Both the position numbers and the translations under genes were made by a program. Positions 36,587 through 49,851 of a stretch of DNA of 64,000 nt are shown here, piece by piece; positions within the stretch are counted from its first letter, which is position 1; each line of letters begins with the position of its first letter. The notes under the pieces are model-generated. The model searched no databases. It was not told the origin of the DNA and saw only the letters and a list, made by a program, of their open reading frames with translations. Source of the stretch: Chionis minor (Eukaryota; Chordata; Aves; Charadriiformes; Chionididae); contig VZSF01001915.1 in NCBI GenBank assembly GCA_013398295.1, positions 137,043-201,042 of the forward strand, read 5' to 3'.

Positions 36587-37786
36587 GGGATTCAGAACTA
36601 ATTCACATAAAACAACTCACATAAAAACCCCCTCAAACAGCTCTCCCCATTCCTGCCCACACTCCCTTGCCTCCTTTCAAAGTAGGGAATTCTGCATTTC
36701 AGGACAAAACCCCTCAAAAGCTAAAATTTTCATTTGTCTGAGAACAGTTCAGACTATCCATTTACAGACCCAGGTCATGAATTCATGCTTGCTCCTCACA
36801 GTTTGGGGCAACACCAACAGCTAGAGGCACCCTCCAAGGACTGAACCCCATCCGTGCAAACACATTGCTTGGAGCTGTACACAGGTTACCATCAGGCTGG
36901 GTGGAATAATATTTGTGTATGTGTTACAGGTGAGGAAAGGTCATGTGCGGTGTCTGCAACAGAGCGGGAATCTGAGCCCTTGCCCCTGAGTGTGACTCCT
37001 ATGTCTCCACATAGAAATACTGGTACTGGGTTTATTTATGCTCCTTTGTGGTCTATGCAAGAAAGTGTTTGAGTCTCCTCTGGAACACTGCTCCCTTCCT
37101 CTTCTCTGAGAAATCTTGACTTTTGGATTTTTTTGGGTTTTTTTTTCTTGGGTTGGAGCCAATGAGCTAGGTAGCTGAACAGTGGGAGGGTTGCTTGTCA
37201 GCAGCTTGGGACTTTACAGCAGGATGCCGAGGTAGTGACTTCTGAGGGCAAGAAGAGGACTGTGAGTCCTGCCGGGATGCTGCTGAAGGACTGGCTTCTG
37301 TGCTGCGCAAGGAGAGAGAAGCTTGGCACAACTGCATCTTACTGCTGGTGGTGTGCTAGCCTACAGCAAGGTCATTGCTCTTCCCTGCCTGGGTTTCTGG
37401 CAAAAAAGTACTAGTTAGTTACTGCAGATTGGAGCCTGGGAGCAGACCACCATATACACACTGAAGACAATGGAAAGAACAGGGCTTTTCGACAAAACAG
37501 AGAATAAATTGAACTGACAATATGAATATCTTCACCAACAATCTTATTGTCCCAGAAGAGGAACTATTTAAACCCATCAGATTTAAACCCAACCTCCAAG
37601 ATGCCTTAGAGGTCTAGACTAAACCTGCCTTTTTGTGGAGGCAGAGATAAGGGCCACCTTATTATAAGGCCACCTATTAGCCACCAGTTTATCCATCCTC
37701 TAATTTCTAGGGTTTGGAAACATTACTGATTTTCCATTGATGAACCCAGAACTCAGCAGAATTTTTACTCAGAAGCAAGAGACCCT
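36587..37786. other. Non-coding DNA, no gene recognised
   Basis: Unique sequence with a T- and G-rich low-complexity stretch at 37122-37156. No recognised gene or transposon. Confidence 0.5.
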
Positions 37787-37925
37787 TATGCCAAAACTGC
37801 CAGTAGCTCATGGGGGCTGCAAAACCTACTTTCTCTGTACGAGGCAGAGCAGGGACACAGACCCTGGGAGAGTGCCCTAACCAGTGGGCTGTGAACCGAG
37901 CTATCTCTCTGAAAAGCAATTCCTC
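37787..37925 (-). mobile_element. tRNA-derived SINE relic, minus strand
   Basis: The + strand phrase GCAGAGCAGGGACACAGACC then GAGAGTGCCCTAACCAGTG, GGCTGTGAACCGAGCTAT is the reverse complement of a tRNA-like SINE head. On the minus strand it reads TAGCTCGG..., CACTGGTTAGGGCACTC, GTCCCTGCTCTGCC, close to the box A and box B region of SINEs found in turtles, crocodilians and birds. The left part (37787-37830) is less certain. It is old and no longer has intact boxes. Confidence 0.6.
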
Positions 37926-38234
37926 CTAAAGGTTCACAAAGTCTTCTGCAGAAAACTTGTGCTGAACATGGCAAGGCGGTACGGAAAATTTTGGTTATAA
38001 CAAATCATTTTTTCCCAAAGTTTCATGGAAAAATCCCTGAACTGCTCTATATTAGGTATTAAGCCCACGCTGGTCAGAGGTGCAGCTTTACCAACAAAAG
38101 AAGTAATATTTACAAAGTGTTGTCTGCAGTCTGTTGGACTGGTGACAATAACTATGCAAAACATTACTGGAGTCCCTGGCAAAAGAACAGGCACAATTTA
38201 CTGGCTATAGGATTCAGGTTGGGGCAAGATGAAT

Positions 38235-38475
38235 AGGAACAATGGTCTAGTGAGTAGGTTGTTGGCTTATGATGCAACAGAACAGGGCTCAACTCTTGGC
38301 TTAACTTCAGACTTCTTTGTTACTTTGGGGAAGATACTTAAACCTTTCCCGTGTCACAGTTCTCCATCTGTAAAAAAAGGATAATGATACTTTCCTACAT
38401 CAACAAGGATGCAGGGAAGGTAATCCACTGATGACTGCAAAGCCTTGAGGTACTGCAGGAGGGATGGTCTAGACA
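38235..38475 (+). mobile_element. MIR-like tRNA-derived SINE, near full length
   Basis: The order is box A-like TCTAGTGAGTAGGTTGTTGG, box B-like ACAGGGCTCAACTCTTGG, the core CAGACTTCTTTGTTACTTTG, then CTTAAACC, CAGTTCTCCATCTGTAAA, AAAGGATAATGATACTTTCC and a tail. This is the complete arrangement of an old amniote SINE of MIR type, in sense orientation. It lies about 310 bp from the oppositely oriented SINE head at 37787-37925. It is degenerate and certainly inactive. Confidence 0.75.
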
Positions 38476-39494
38476 GGGCAATGTTCAATTCTACGTCTTC
38501 CAGTTAAGGAAAGGGAATGCAGAAAATATTTTCTAAAGACATACTGGAAGGTTATTTTCCCCTCTCCCAAGTATGACATGTAGACATATTTCCACCCTTT
38601 TTCTCTCCCCTATTCCTTTTTAAGTACATTCTTTCCTTCCCTTGCAGGCAGAGACAGACATACAGCAAGGCAGATGATGTCTAAAACATATGACGTCCCT
38701 GTACTGCTTCAGATCTGATTTGATGGTTTTCTGACACTGAAATAATCAGAAGTTTTATGTTTTATTTTATAGTGCTGTTTCTGAGAATTTGATATTTCAC
38801 CTTGACCCTCCAGATCCTTCTAAAGGATCTATAAGATCTGCATGGTGTGGAAGTGTTTCTGACAGTCTTTGTCCTTTCCAGGAGTTATTTTGTGTGAAGT
38901 TATGCTGATGGATTTGCTATCACCTAAGTCAAAGCTTCTCTCTACTAAGGATTTGAACATTTGTTTTCATGTAGGAAAGCAAACGAAAATCACTCATTTC
39001 TGGAAGATAAACATTTTACCTATCAATTTTTGGAGTGTAGGTTCCTTTGAAACTCAGTTTAAAGAAATAGATGAGAGCTAAATGCAGACAAACTGGACCC
39101 AACTAAGTTAAGATCTACCTTTTCCCTCTGAAAACCAACCATCTTTTCTGCTAAATTCTCCCTTTGCAAATTGCTTATATTTTACTTTGCAATGGGATTA
39201 ATTTCACTTAACTCTAGTCACTGAGTGCTCAATTTTCTCTACATAAAGTCAGGCACGTTTGGAGCGTGAATCATTTCCCATGACAGAGGCCATTGCACTC
39301 TGAAGGTACCTGTTGCTCACATTTGACTGTAGAGGAAACCTGGATGACTTATTTAGGATAGTTGTCTAGTTTTTGGATAGGCAAAGTTAAGCGAAGAATC
39401 CATATAGTTGCCATCAATATGTTTGCATACTGTATTTTTAAATCATTGCATGACATTCTCTGAGTCTTTAGACTTAGTTTGAAATAGACCTGCC
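38476..39494. other. Non-coding DNA, no gene recognised
   Basis: AT-rich unique sequence. The open frame at 38869-39081 has no recognisable similarity. Confidence 0.5.
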
Positions 39495-39572
39495 AAAATT
39501 GAGGCACCTAAATCACTAGGCATTTTCTGAACTTTAGGGCTTCTTACCTACAGGACTTAGGTACTTTCTGAG
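39495..39572. mobile_element. Possible ancient repeat relic
   Basis: GAGGCACCTAAATCACTAGG and GGACTTAGGTACTTTCTGAG resemble an old sauropsid repeat that contains phrases like TAGGCACCTAAAT and TTTTGAGGATC. The two halves are partly inverted relative to each other. The identification is weak and from memory. Confidence 0.25.
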
Positions 39573-41812
39573 GAAGAGATTTGACTCTGGCTTTATTTGA
39601 GTAGCTGTGTTGCTGATGTGATCTGGCCTCAATTACTGCATGTCACACTGATCTCCCTGCCGCACGCCAAGTGAGAAAGCCCTGTGATAAACGATCAGTA
39701 GCTTTCAAACTCATCTTTTGGGTGAAGCTGTATGACATTTCTATTACTATTTTTTTTATTTAATCCGCACCTGTCACCCTTCACCTTCACCCTCCAACAG
39801 TTGCAAAGCCTGAAAGTGGGTTCTGTGTTCCCTCCATGAAGGAGGGTATGTTTTCACGTCCATGTGGTGTGGCGTTTGTCCATCTGTCCCATACTGAGTG
39901 CACTACTTACACTGGCTGATGAGGGGGCTGAGCTGCTACTTTACCCCTTTTCTCAGCTCCCCTAAAAATGAGGGGAGATTTGAGCTGGGGTTTCTCACCA
40001 TTTTTTTGCAGTGGAAGTGGGGAGGCAGTCTCGGGGGCTGGCATTTGCCTGTCTCTTCCTTCCCCAGCAGCATCTTGGTGCTGGTTTGGGCAGTGAGCAG
40101 GTTGCAAGGTTTGCACAAATCTGTCACTAACTCTCAGGGCCAGACCCTAACAAGACCTCCTAATGGCGCCTTCTAAAGCAGCTGCAGTCTTCAATGGAAA
40201 CTAGAGTCATGGGAGTAAAAGCAGACTGTACAGGATGGCGAGTTTAGCTGCTTTTAGAGATAAGATTTAAACTGATATGTGGGATGGGGGGAAAAACATA
40301 GTATTCTCTTCATCTTGTTCTGTTTCGGCGTTTGTAAGGCTCCAGTCACCGTGGCATCTAGGCATGAAAGATACCTTGTGTCAGCAGGATATGCATCAAA
40401 GGAGTCTTTTTCTAATGGATAAACCTGATATCAAAGAACTGAAGAAACTGAAACAAAATTTACAGGTGTCCTTTGCTTTGATCATTAATTAAAATGTGAC
40501 TTATACTCACAGTGTCCCTATTAGAGGACTTGACACAACAAAGCATCTGAAGTACCCGACTATTTCTTGTAATGCTGTGAAAGACAGGTGTTCATTCCTG
40601 GGAAAGCTTTGAAGCTGAAAATAAAATAAAACAAAATTAAAATTAAAGGATATTTCCAGGTACATAGTAATCATCTTAATACTTATATTTGAGGGGTTTT
40701 TGTGTGTGTGTTAAATACTGACAGAACTCCTGGCTGGAAAGGAATGCAGACAATGAGGTAAAGTAAAGCCTTGTAAGTCATTTGAGATCAATTGTCAGAG
40801 AATGCGTCTCAGCCATGTCATTATCAGATTAATAGCTGAGTTCCAATTTAAGCTGGAATTATTTGGATAACAGAAATCAAAAGGAAAGTTTGTGCAAACA
40901 ATTTGCCTTGAAGCAAAATAAAAGTATTAGAGATAAGATTTTTTGTGATTTTCACCACACCCCTTGAAATTCCATACAGACTAGATTGCTTCGTAGGCAG
41001 ACCATGAGACAGAGCCAACACCAGCACCCTGGGTTATTCCAGCCTGAAGTGTAATATGGATCAGGAGATCAGTCCAGACACTAGAAACATAGCCTATGGG
41101 TGTTAATGGGCTGTATGGCAGCCATATGGGTTGATGATCCGGAAAAGCTAGCTTGGGTTAGACATTCGAGGATGTCTTCTTACAACAGGTCATTTGACAA
41201 GTGAGCTTTCCTGCAGCTTTTATCTCTGCTTTGCTTTCCATGGCAAACTAAAAAAAACCTCCCGGCCTTGCCATTTTCTTCTGCCGCCTACTCACTTGGC
41301 TTCCCATTCCTTCACCTTCCTCTGTTATTCATCTGTCATAAGCTCACATCTTAATATTTAAGTTTATCTGGTGTTTTAAATAGCGTTGAACATGCCTGGG
41401 GTTGAACCAGCTTTTAAAGGCAATTTACATGTAGAGGTTAGAAAGTACCAAAAGAATCCCGCTGCCCTACCCAAATATTTAGCACCTTCTTAAGCACTAA
41501 ACACATCTTATCTTCCCCTCTCCTCCTGTGGCTCTGTGAGTTTCACTGGCGTTTCATAAATGTGTTCTACTCTGTGAATGGTTGTTGTATCATCTGGTCT
41601 TCATAACATGCTTGGGTGAGGGAACCTAACAACACACAGGAATTTCATTTGCAGGAGCATCGGCTCCTCGTGAGGTGTCACAGTGTGATGTGACCCTGAG
41701 GTGGTAGCAGTTACCAGTGTGTGCTGTGTGGCTTCCAGTGCCATGGTTGAGCATTTGCTCAGTGTCCGTTCCCAAATTCATGGTTTTCTGGAGGTAGCAA
41801 GGTGTCAGAAGA
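39573..41812. other. Non-coding DNA, no gene recognised
   Basis: Unique sequence with an A-rich (AAAAT-like) tract at 40617-40649. Open frames at 39898-40176 on both strands are short and unrecognised. Confidence 0.5.
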
Positions 41813-41854
41813 GATGATCCTCCAATGATGATCCTCCAACTGTTATCCTCCAAT
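41813..41854. repeat. 14-bp tandem repeat, three copies
   Basis: Units GATGATCCTCCAAT, GATGATCCTCCAAC and TGTTATCCTCCAAT follow one another without gaps at 41813, 41827 and 41841. The third unit is the most diverged. A minisatellite-like slippage product. Confidence 0.9.
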
Positions 41855-41881
41855 AACAGATACTACGGATGCTAATGGCAT

Positions 41882-41916
41882 CTAATTAACAACAAGCTAG
41901 TGGCAGCTTGTTATTA
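41882..41916. repeat. Imperfect inverted repeat (stem-loop)
   Basis: CTAATTAACAACAAGCT (41882-41898) pairs with AGCTTGTTATTAG (41904-41916) across a 5-base spacer, with one bulge of four bases in the left arm. It lies 28 bp after the 14-bp tandem repeat. It is too short for a typical microRNA precursor. Confidence 0.75.
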
Positions 41917-44850
41917 GAGTCTGCCACCCACAAATGTAGAATAACCAAATAATTCTGCAGCTCTGGAGAGATCCTATTCGCTGTGTACAGTGGCAGTGTG
42001 GCAGAAGGCAGCACTACATCAGGTCTGGTCTGTTCCAGCTTAGATGAGGATCCCCTGGTTTTTATTGCTTCCAGTCATGGGGGCCAGGTCCCCATTTGGT
42101 TTAAATCTTGCTTTAATTTATGCCATCTGAAAGCTGGTCCACTCATACTATACCATGTAACAATTAAATCAAGGATTTAAAGACTAAGCCTAGAGTTTTG
42201 CTCTGTGGAATGTGTTTCATGTTAGGTTCACTAGGCTGATTTCTGTAATTCAGGACTTCTATGAAACATCCCAGGCTGAAAAGGATGACAACCTATGAGC
42301 AAAGTCACTAAAAGACTAGCATGTAAAGCAAATCACAGGTGTTTCTCGCAAACTTTCTGTGAGAAGGATGACGCTGTGATGTCCTGTGTCACTACAAGTG
42401 GCCTCATTGCACAACCTTTGGTGATGCCCATAGCACAACCACAGCTGCGGAGCACTCTTCCTGGAGAGCTGACAACCCCTTTACCCATCAGAGAGTATTT
42501 CTCCATCAGGGTTCAGGTTCTGATTTAGCAGAATAAGTGACTCCAGAATACAAGGGCATTCTTTTTTTCCCCTGCCTTTTCTCCCTGATGTAAGAGAACA
42601 CAACAGTTTATAAGACTTCTAATGTCAGATGCCATTTTTTACTTTGCCTTTGCCCTTGATATTGCACCTATAGGTAGATAGGTCATTGACACATGTATGT
42701 ATTCTGTATTGCATTTTTAAAAAAATACATATGGAATGGACTACTGACATTTCTAGTTGTAACATATTTTCACCAGATGTGTTATGCCCATTCACAGATG
42801 CTGTGTCCTCACTCCTTTTTTAGTTAGCAGCTTAGCTTGTTATTTGTCAGTAAGTACCCCTGAGGAATATTTCTGTGAAATATAAAAAGCTTGCAAGTAT
42901 ACTTAAAACTATCAATTAGCTAGATGGGTGCACGAAGAATGAATCAACAAAGCCATCCAGAACAGCGGACTAGTGAGGACAAAACTTTCAATCCCTTCTA
43001 GGAAGAGTCTCCTTGTTTTCTATTTTCATTAGCATCTGCACTCTTCAATTCAGATCATATGCCTTTAAAGAAATGTAAATTAACTCCATATTCCTGGACG
43101 TTCATTTCTAAACATGGACTTTAAAACTTTACCCACTGTGTCAGAGATGCGGTATCACCCTGTTTACTAATGACCTAAGAGTCTGGAATTTGAAGAAAGA
43201 GAAAGCATAGACAGTATCCATCTCCCTTTACTCATCCCAAGATTTTAAAAAAGAAGATAGTCACCTCCTATTTGCACAGCTATTGCTGATGTGAGACCTA
43301 TTCCTTGACTTTTAGATTTTACTTTATCTTTGTAATCTTAATGCAAAAGGATTTGCCAGGGAAAGAATCCCTACAAGAAATTATTTTGATACTGCATTGT
43401 AAGGAAAACATAATTCTACCATTGAAAGGAACTAAAGAAAAGAAAACCACTGAAAGTCAAGGTCAGATGCAGCCTTAGGTGTCAGGTAGAAAATGAAGCG
43501 GCAAAACTCCCTCTTCTCTGTCGATCTTTGGCTGCATTGTGTATGGATCTCTGCGACTGACTCTTACAGCTGTGGCTTATTTCATTGTTGGCCGTTCCTT
43601 GAATTATTAATTATTCCAAAGGTCCGGGTCGTTAAATTTCCAAGAAGTCATTAGCCAATGAAGATATGTGTTTTATTCTGGGATCATCGCTGTATCTTTA
43701 TGTGTATAACTGAACACTTGATCTATCTTCTCTTGGCAGGCACTGAGAGAAGAGCTGTATGTAACTTCTATCCTCCCCTTCCAAGAATTGTAAGGGAGGG
43801 AAAGTCTCAACAAGAAAAGCTGAGAAAGAAAATTTGGTGCCTTCTGACTGATTTCGAGTAAATGCATCCCTAAAATTACAAAATTGGCAAGGGAAATAAT
43901 TTGGGATAGATTCTTTATTTAATTAGGAGTTGAAGGGTGGCCTTTACTCTGATATGCCAAGTTATGTTGATGGCGCCAAGGGCTGTTGGTAGAAATGTTT
44001 AAAAAAATGAGCGAAGGGTTTAGGTGAAATTCAGTTCTAAACTGAGCACCTGGCACATATGTCTGTGAGGCACAGGATCTGCCTGAACAGAAACAGCAGG
44101 GCAGATTGATTCACTGTAAATACGATTAATAGGGGTGTGTGTGTGTGTGCGTGACTTGTTCTGTAACACTGTGGCATTATGAAATCTTCAGTATTTCAAA
44201 GCTCTGCATCAGCACATGTGAGGCATCTAGAACCGGTAGGGTACAACAATTAAAACCACATAAAAATTAAATTAAAAAACCCCTAAAGTATAACCCAAAG
44301 GTTTTTAAGCTCAAATATAAACAGCCAGAATCATACTTTAATTTGTATATGGATCTTTAGCTATGAATTCCGTATGTGCATTTAATTTTTTTTTTCAGAC
44401 AGTCATGATTTTGTGGATCTCATTCATGAGAAAATGGGGACATAGTACCCTATGTCCTTACTGCCACCCTCCATTCATGCATAATATTTTATTTATCAAT
44501 TTTTTCCCTATTTCTCCATCAATTTCTGGAAAGAACACTTCTTTTTATAACTGTCATAACTGTCACAGGATTATTTGCAAAATGCTTCTGGCCTTTTTTT
44601 TCTGGAGGTATATAGGATGTGTAGAATGAAGTTTGTTAATTTACCATTGCTGCAAGCAACTGATTTTTTGTTTTAGAATTTCCCTAGGGCACTCACCGAT
44701 CAAAATTTGGTTTCATCAAAGAGTATAATGAAAAAAATTATAGGTAAATAGCTTGACTGGCAAGAATTACTAGTTCTTCACAAATCAGAGCTCAATATCT
44801 TTTCAGAAGATTTTTGTTGGCAAGCCTAAGCAGCTGACTTCAATACAGGA
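41917..44850. other. Non-coding DNA, no gene recognised
   Basis: AT-rich unique sequence containing a (GT)n run at 44135-44152. Short open frames (64 to 88 codons) are unrecognised. The stretch 43560-43640 is dense in TAAT-type motifs and could be a conserved non-coding element, but that cannot be judged from one sequence. Confidence 0.5.
44135..44152. repeat. (GT)n microsatellite
   Basis: About nine GT units with one C substitution near the end. Simple sequence. Confidence 0.85.
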
Positions 44851-44932
44851 GTAACTGGATGAGATTCTACGGTTTGAATTAGAAGCAGACTAGATGATCT
44901 AATGTTTTCACTCTAACCTTTGCATCTCTGAG
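44851..44932 (+). mobile_element. Old CR1-type 3' tail, plus strand
   Basis: GTAACTGGATGAGATTCTAC, then GCAGACTAGATGATCTAATG and TCACTCTAACCTTTGCATC, matches the 3' UTR of older CR1 elements, or of SINEs carrying a CR1 tail, in which a similar phrase ends in TCTGGCCTTAAA. Only about 80 bp is recognisable. Confidence 0.6.
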
Positions 44933-45566
44933 ATGAGGATAAGCCATGTGAGTCAGGCTACTTCTACATAAGCATTTTTAACCATGGTGTTGTGCTTTTT
45001 TATTGTGCTAGGCTTTCTATGAGGAACTCTCCCATTATTACACAATTCTGCAAAGCCAAAATGTTGCTTTACAGATATTCGGTTGAGCCATGTTGCTAGG
45101 AAGGCTACAGCTGAATTTGATAATAGCTGTTACTGACTTTTTTGTATCCTTTGTAAACTGCATAGCATAATAATTCCTGAAAGCACCTGAAGATTGTGGT
45201 AACTGAAGATATGAACATATTTTTGGATTACAGCTGTGCTTTTCTAGTTTGAAGCTGTCTGTCAAAGACTGTAGAGAACATGAAAATGTGATCAACCAGA
45301 ACCATAAACAAAAATCCCAGCCCAACAACCACATGGAAAAATAGCCAACTGCAGTCTGGATTACCACAACTGTCAACAAGATTTCCATTCAGAAATCCTC
45401 TCTTTGGCCTGTCTTCTAATACTATCACTAATGGAAGGAATGCTCTTAAAGAAGGCAAACTCCTTTATATAGTTGCTTTTGATCACATACCAAATAGAGT
45501 TTCAACCAGAGAAAATGAATAAACATCTGTAGGAATTTGCAAACAATTACAGCATGTTTTTTTCTG

Positions 45567-45592
45567 CCTCTCTCTCTCTCTGTGTCTATCTC
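45567..45592. repeat. (TC)n microsatellite
   Basis: A short run of TC units followed by TGTGTCTATC. Simple sequence. Confidence 0.8.
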
Positions 45593-47663
45593 AATACAAG
45601 TGTACGTGGATGTGCATAAATTTTTCAGATTTGTTTAATATTCAAATATTACCCAGTGACAATTTGCACTTGCAAAATTTTTCAAACCATGCTGCAAATT
45701 TTCTCCAGAGATTAAAAACTGTGCAGCTTTATTCTGACTTGTCAAATGGGGTATCAACTTTTCTTACAGTGTCTTTTGCAGCAGAAACTGCTGCAGCTGC
45801 AATAGTTGCAGGGAAATGTGACATGACACGTACATGGTTTGTTATTGCTTTGTTTGGGGTATTTACAGAGGGGATTAGAAAAAGCTTTCTCAACGCATAT
45901 GTTTAAAGATACTACTTAAAGGAAAGCTCTTGACTTTTATTCAGTATGCTGAATGACACCTAAACATCAGTTGCTGAGATGCTGGCTTTGATCTTCAAAA
46001 GCGCAGTTTATGGCAGTGGAAAAACAGAGATAGATTCAGATTCACTATTTCAATGTCTGACCGTTTCTTTTAGATTTGGTGGAGAACAAGAAACAAAACT
46101 TAGGGGAAAAAAAAAGAAATAACTCTGCATAAACGCATAAAAACCTATTCCAAAATTGAGACTGTTATTGATTATCTAGTTCAAAGCACAGGTGCTTTTA
46201 TTAATGGCAAGTCATGACAGCTGGAACATACTTCTTTTATTTAGTGGGTGAAATGAATCACTGATTCTCTCATTACACTGGTCTGTCTATAAATTCAAAG
46301 ATGTGAAACAATACTGCTATGGCTAGTACTCTGAGCGTGGCCTGCTAAATCCTGTGTCGTCTATTTTGTGTAGTTGTTTGTACATAGAGAATTGCTGCGA
46401 AATCAGTCACCTCCGTTTATATGCAGCATAACACTTCTGTTCTTATAGAAAATCTACAGTTTGAAAAATACCGATATGTGGATAACACATTTCATATCCT
46501 GCAATGGAAATATGAGGCTGTCTGGCAGTTTTCACTAGCTGACCTAGCCTTAAACTAGTGTCTGTTTCTACAATGGATTATTTCAATTCTGGAAATACAG
46601 CTTGAAAAATGGACCAGACTCTGCAACTGCTCTCTCTGTGAGGAGCACACACTTGCATGCTAATAATCCAGATCAGGGCATGAATCTGATAAACTTGTTC
46701 TACAATAGCTCCAGGAATGATTTTAAATGACTCATCGTAGCACTGACACCAGCAACGGCCTTCTCAGTGCTGATTTTAAATAATGATCTCCCCTGATGCT
46801 CAGTGCCTAGCCTGCCCACAGAAAATCAGTTTTTTGGAGGCTGCTGCAATTCTCAGTCCACTAAAATGGTGATGAAAGTCTTTCTTCTCTTCAAGGATCT
46901 CTTTGCCAGGAGCAAACAGCTATGGCAGGCAGATAACAGGAGAAGTACCTCCCAAGAGCAAAATGAAGTTTTATTTAATGTGCTCTAGGATAAACACTGC
47001 ATTAAAACATTAGGATGAGCAAATTTCTCCAAACAACTGTTAAGACGTAGGCAGAGATACACAGCAGTTGCTTTTGCCACATCACCCCAAAAGCAAAAAA
47101 CCCCAGAGGAATACTTCCCTGTCACCCACAAATTACTGGGTAGGTCACCCATTTCTAATGCTAGCCTACCTCTGGACACTTTAGGTTGTTCTCCTATACA
47201 GAAATGTGTGCTTTTTCTCCGGAGTTGTGAGTTTTGCTGAACTAATGCCAGAATGAACATTGATACCAGGTGCCTGCTCTGGCAGAATCCAGTATCACAC
47301 TTACAGTTAAAGTGTAAAATTACATGTGTCATGCCCAAGCATCACAAATTATTCTGCCCTTCATCTCAAATAACATGATAACTCCTACTTTGAGACTTCA
47401 GACAATGTAGCCTTGGCAAAAGGAAAGCTTTTCATAGCCAAGCACATCAAACCTAATGTGTTTTACTGCACTGGAGGGGTTGACTTTTAAAGAAAATGTA
47501 TTGCCAAATTGAATCTACCTTTGGTGTATAAAATAAAACACACTGTCCTGGGCAACTACAGTGATAAACAGTGTTTGGCTAGTTTGGAAGAAACCACAAG
47601 GCTCTCCCATTCAGTGATGGGGGCTCAGGTATGAAGGTGATGCAGATAGAAGCACATAAGGGC

Positions 47664-47888
47664 TCATGATGAGATAAACAGAGGGTTAGGAATGACGAAG
47701 TCCTCTCCTCTGAGATTTCTGACTCTTGCTAAAGTCTCTGAGTTGTCCATACTGCGTGCTTGTTGCCTGAAGGCTGTTGAGGATTTGAGAGGAGCAGTGG
47801 TCATGGCTGGTAGCACCGCACAGGCACTGGAGAGCAGGGCGATGACTCTTGAGAGCAGTAAAAAAGAAATTTGGGACTTGATCTCCAT
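47664..47888 (-). other. Small open frame with weak signal-peptide look
   Basis: From the ATG at 47888 the frame runs about 74 codons. The start, MEIKSQISFLLLSRVIALL, has a charged beginning and a hydrophobic stretch ending near CAVLPA, like a secretory signal, although an arginine interrupts it. The rest has no recognised domain or cysteine pattern. The + strand is open over the same span (47692-47895). I would not call this a gene on sequence alone. Confidence 0.12.
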
Positions 47889-49851
47889 CACTTAGTTTCT
47901 CTGATCTCTAGCACATCTTGAAATTTTGGATCCTCTAAATGCACAGATGATCTCTTAATTAACATCAAACATGCAGGGTGACTAACTAGCAAATAAAACG
48001 TCACTGAAAGTGACACAGAAAGTGTTTAAGCAGATTGTAATTTTTTAATGGAGGATCAGGTCGAATGTACCAAACCACCTCTGCTACTGAGAGTGAAGTG
48101 ACTGCTCCCAAAGGAGTACACTTGTAAATAGTTTCAAAAAACAAGACTGCAATATTTTGTCATAAATGTTTGCTTGAGGAAGTTCTTTAGTCCTGCAGAG
48201 CAATGTCCTTTTTCACATACAAATGCAGGAGCTTGAACTGAGGAATGGATTTGACCTCAAAGAACTGTGGACTGTCAGCAGAGATCAGATGAAAATTTGC
48301 ATATTATTAAGATCAAAAGAGTAATTTCCTGAAATTGTTTCTAATCCACTTTCAGGCAATGGCAATAAGGTTATTCAGGACTTCTTACTTTGAATTTTTT
48401 GGTGGAATAACAGGTTGACATCTGTTATGATGATTATTTTTTTTTTTAATTTATGAACTAAATAGTTATTATGACAACTTCTATCTTAACCTCAGTTTAA
48501 TTCTGAATTTCTGAGCTTTGTGCATTTTGCTGAAATAAAGAGGGTAGGGAAAACGTTGGCAGTTCTAAAATAAGTGGCTGCTTAGCATATCATTGCTAAT
48601 ATGGAACTGGCCTGGTTAAGGACATAAATCTTTAAGGACAAAGATAATCATCTTTATAGCTTGCAAATTCCTTATTAGCGTGCGGATAGTGTTACTATAA
48701 ATTCAAGCTGCATATTATGAGCCACACATTTTTAGCTGTTTGAATTCATTCTCTGAATATTTAGTAAGATGATGAAGGGAGGTGAATGGCATCTCCCCAG
48801 CTGGACACAGTTCCAGCTTAAGCAAGACGATAAACTTCTAATATGAAGATGGAACTTATGGATGCTGGCCAGAACAAAATAACATTTCACCAGTGGAATT
48901 CCAGTTCAAACTCTATTCGGGAAAGAAATCATTCTAACAAGGCTCCTCTCCCTTTTAGGGGCTTCTGGAAAAAAAATAATGGAAAAGCCAAGTGTGTGGT
49001 CTTTTGAAATTTCAGATTAATTTGTTAAAGAGACAGCATGGGCAGCTCGTAGGATAAGAAACAGAAACAAATGCTGCAAGTTGACAAGAAATATTTGCTG
49101 TCCATAAGCTCTTATAATAGCACCTATGACCCTGCAAATAGATTTTTTTTTTCGCAGCAATATGCCTAAAGGAATGACCCCTAGACCCTTGTGCATATTA
49201 TGGAGGTGGTAGTTGATTTCCCAGATTTTTTAAGGCAAAAAAAAAAAGAACAGGAATAAGAAAATTAATTCTTTTGGGATACATGGATCTAGATGTTTAC
49301 ATTTTTGGGATCCTTTTAGATTCTTACATTGTCTTTATCCTTGAAAGCTTACTCTTTGTTTTGTCACTTAATTCGTATAATGGCGTACATGTCTTGGGGA
49401 GTGTTATTGATAGGTAAGTCCTCACATGCAGCAAACCTAAGTTAAGGCTAAGTGATTTCAGCATGTAAAAAACCCCTTATTTATCCCTGAAGGTATGACT
49501 GTAAGATGGAGCTCCAATAAGAGTATGCATGATCACAGTCCATGCAAATCTATGTAAGTGCTGACACCTTCAAAACACTGGGTGTGATCTGACATGCAGT
49601 AATTCTTTGTAATGTTCAGCAGTGCACTGTGGCTTCATACTGCCTCATCCTCCGCTATACTTATCTAGAAAATAGTTTGCACACACTCTGGTTGAAAAGT
49701 GTATCCTTCACTAATATGAAAATGTTCATCATGTGGTTTTTCTCTGTTAGTGTGTTTGACCTTAAAACTCACTGGTCACAAGATGTTTCTATGCAATAGA
49801 AGCTATCAGCCTCTCCATTCCTGAAAAAAATAAAAATTAAAAAAAACTCAG

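Larger units (their letters stand above)
44933..49851. other. Long non-coding stretch, no gene recognised
   Basis: About 4.9 kb of AT-rich unique DNA with a (TC)n run at 45567-45592, T-runs near 48438-48449 and 49142-49152, and an A-rich tract at 49824-49847. The open frames at 45038-45388 (minus) and 46985-47338 (minus) have no similarity I recognise. The frame at 47664-47888 is listed separately. Confidence 0.5.

Noticed and set aside
41882..41916. Stem-loop considered as a microRNA precursor
   Set aside because: The arms are only about 13-17 bases with a bulge, much shorter than a typical precursor.
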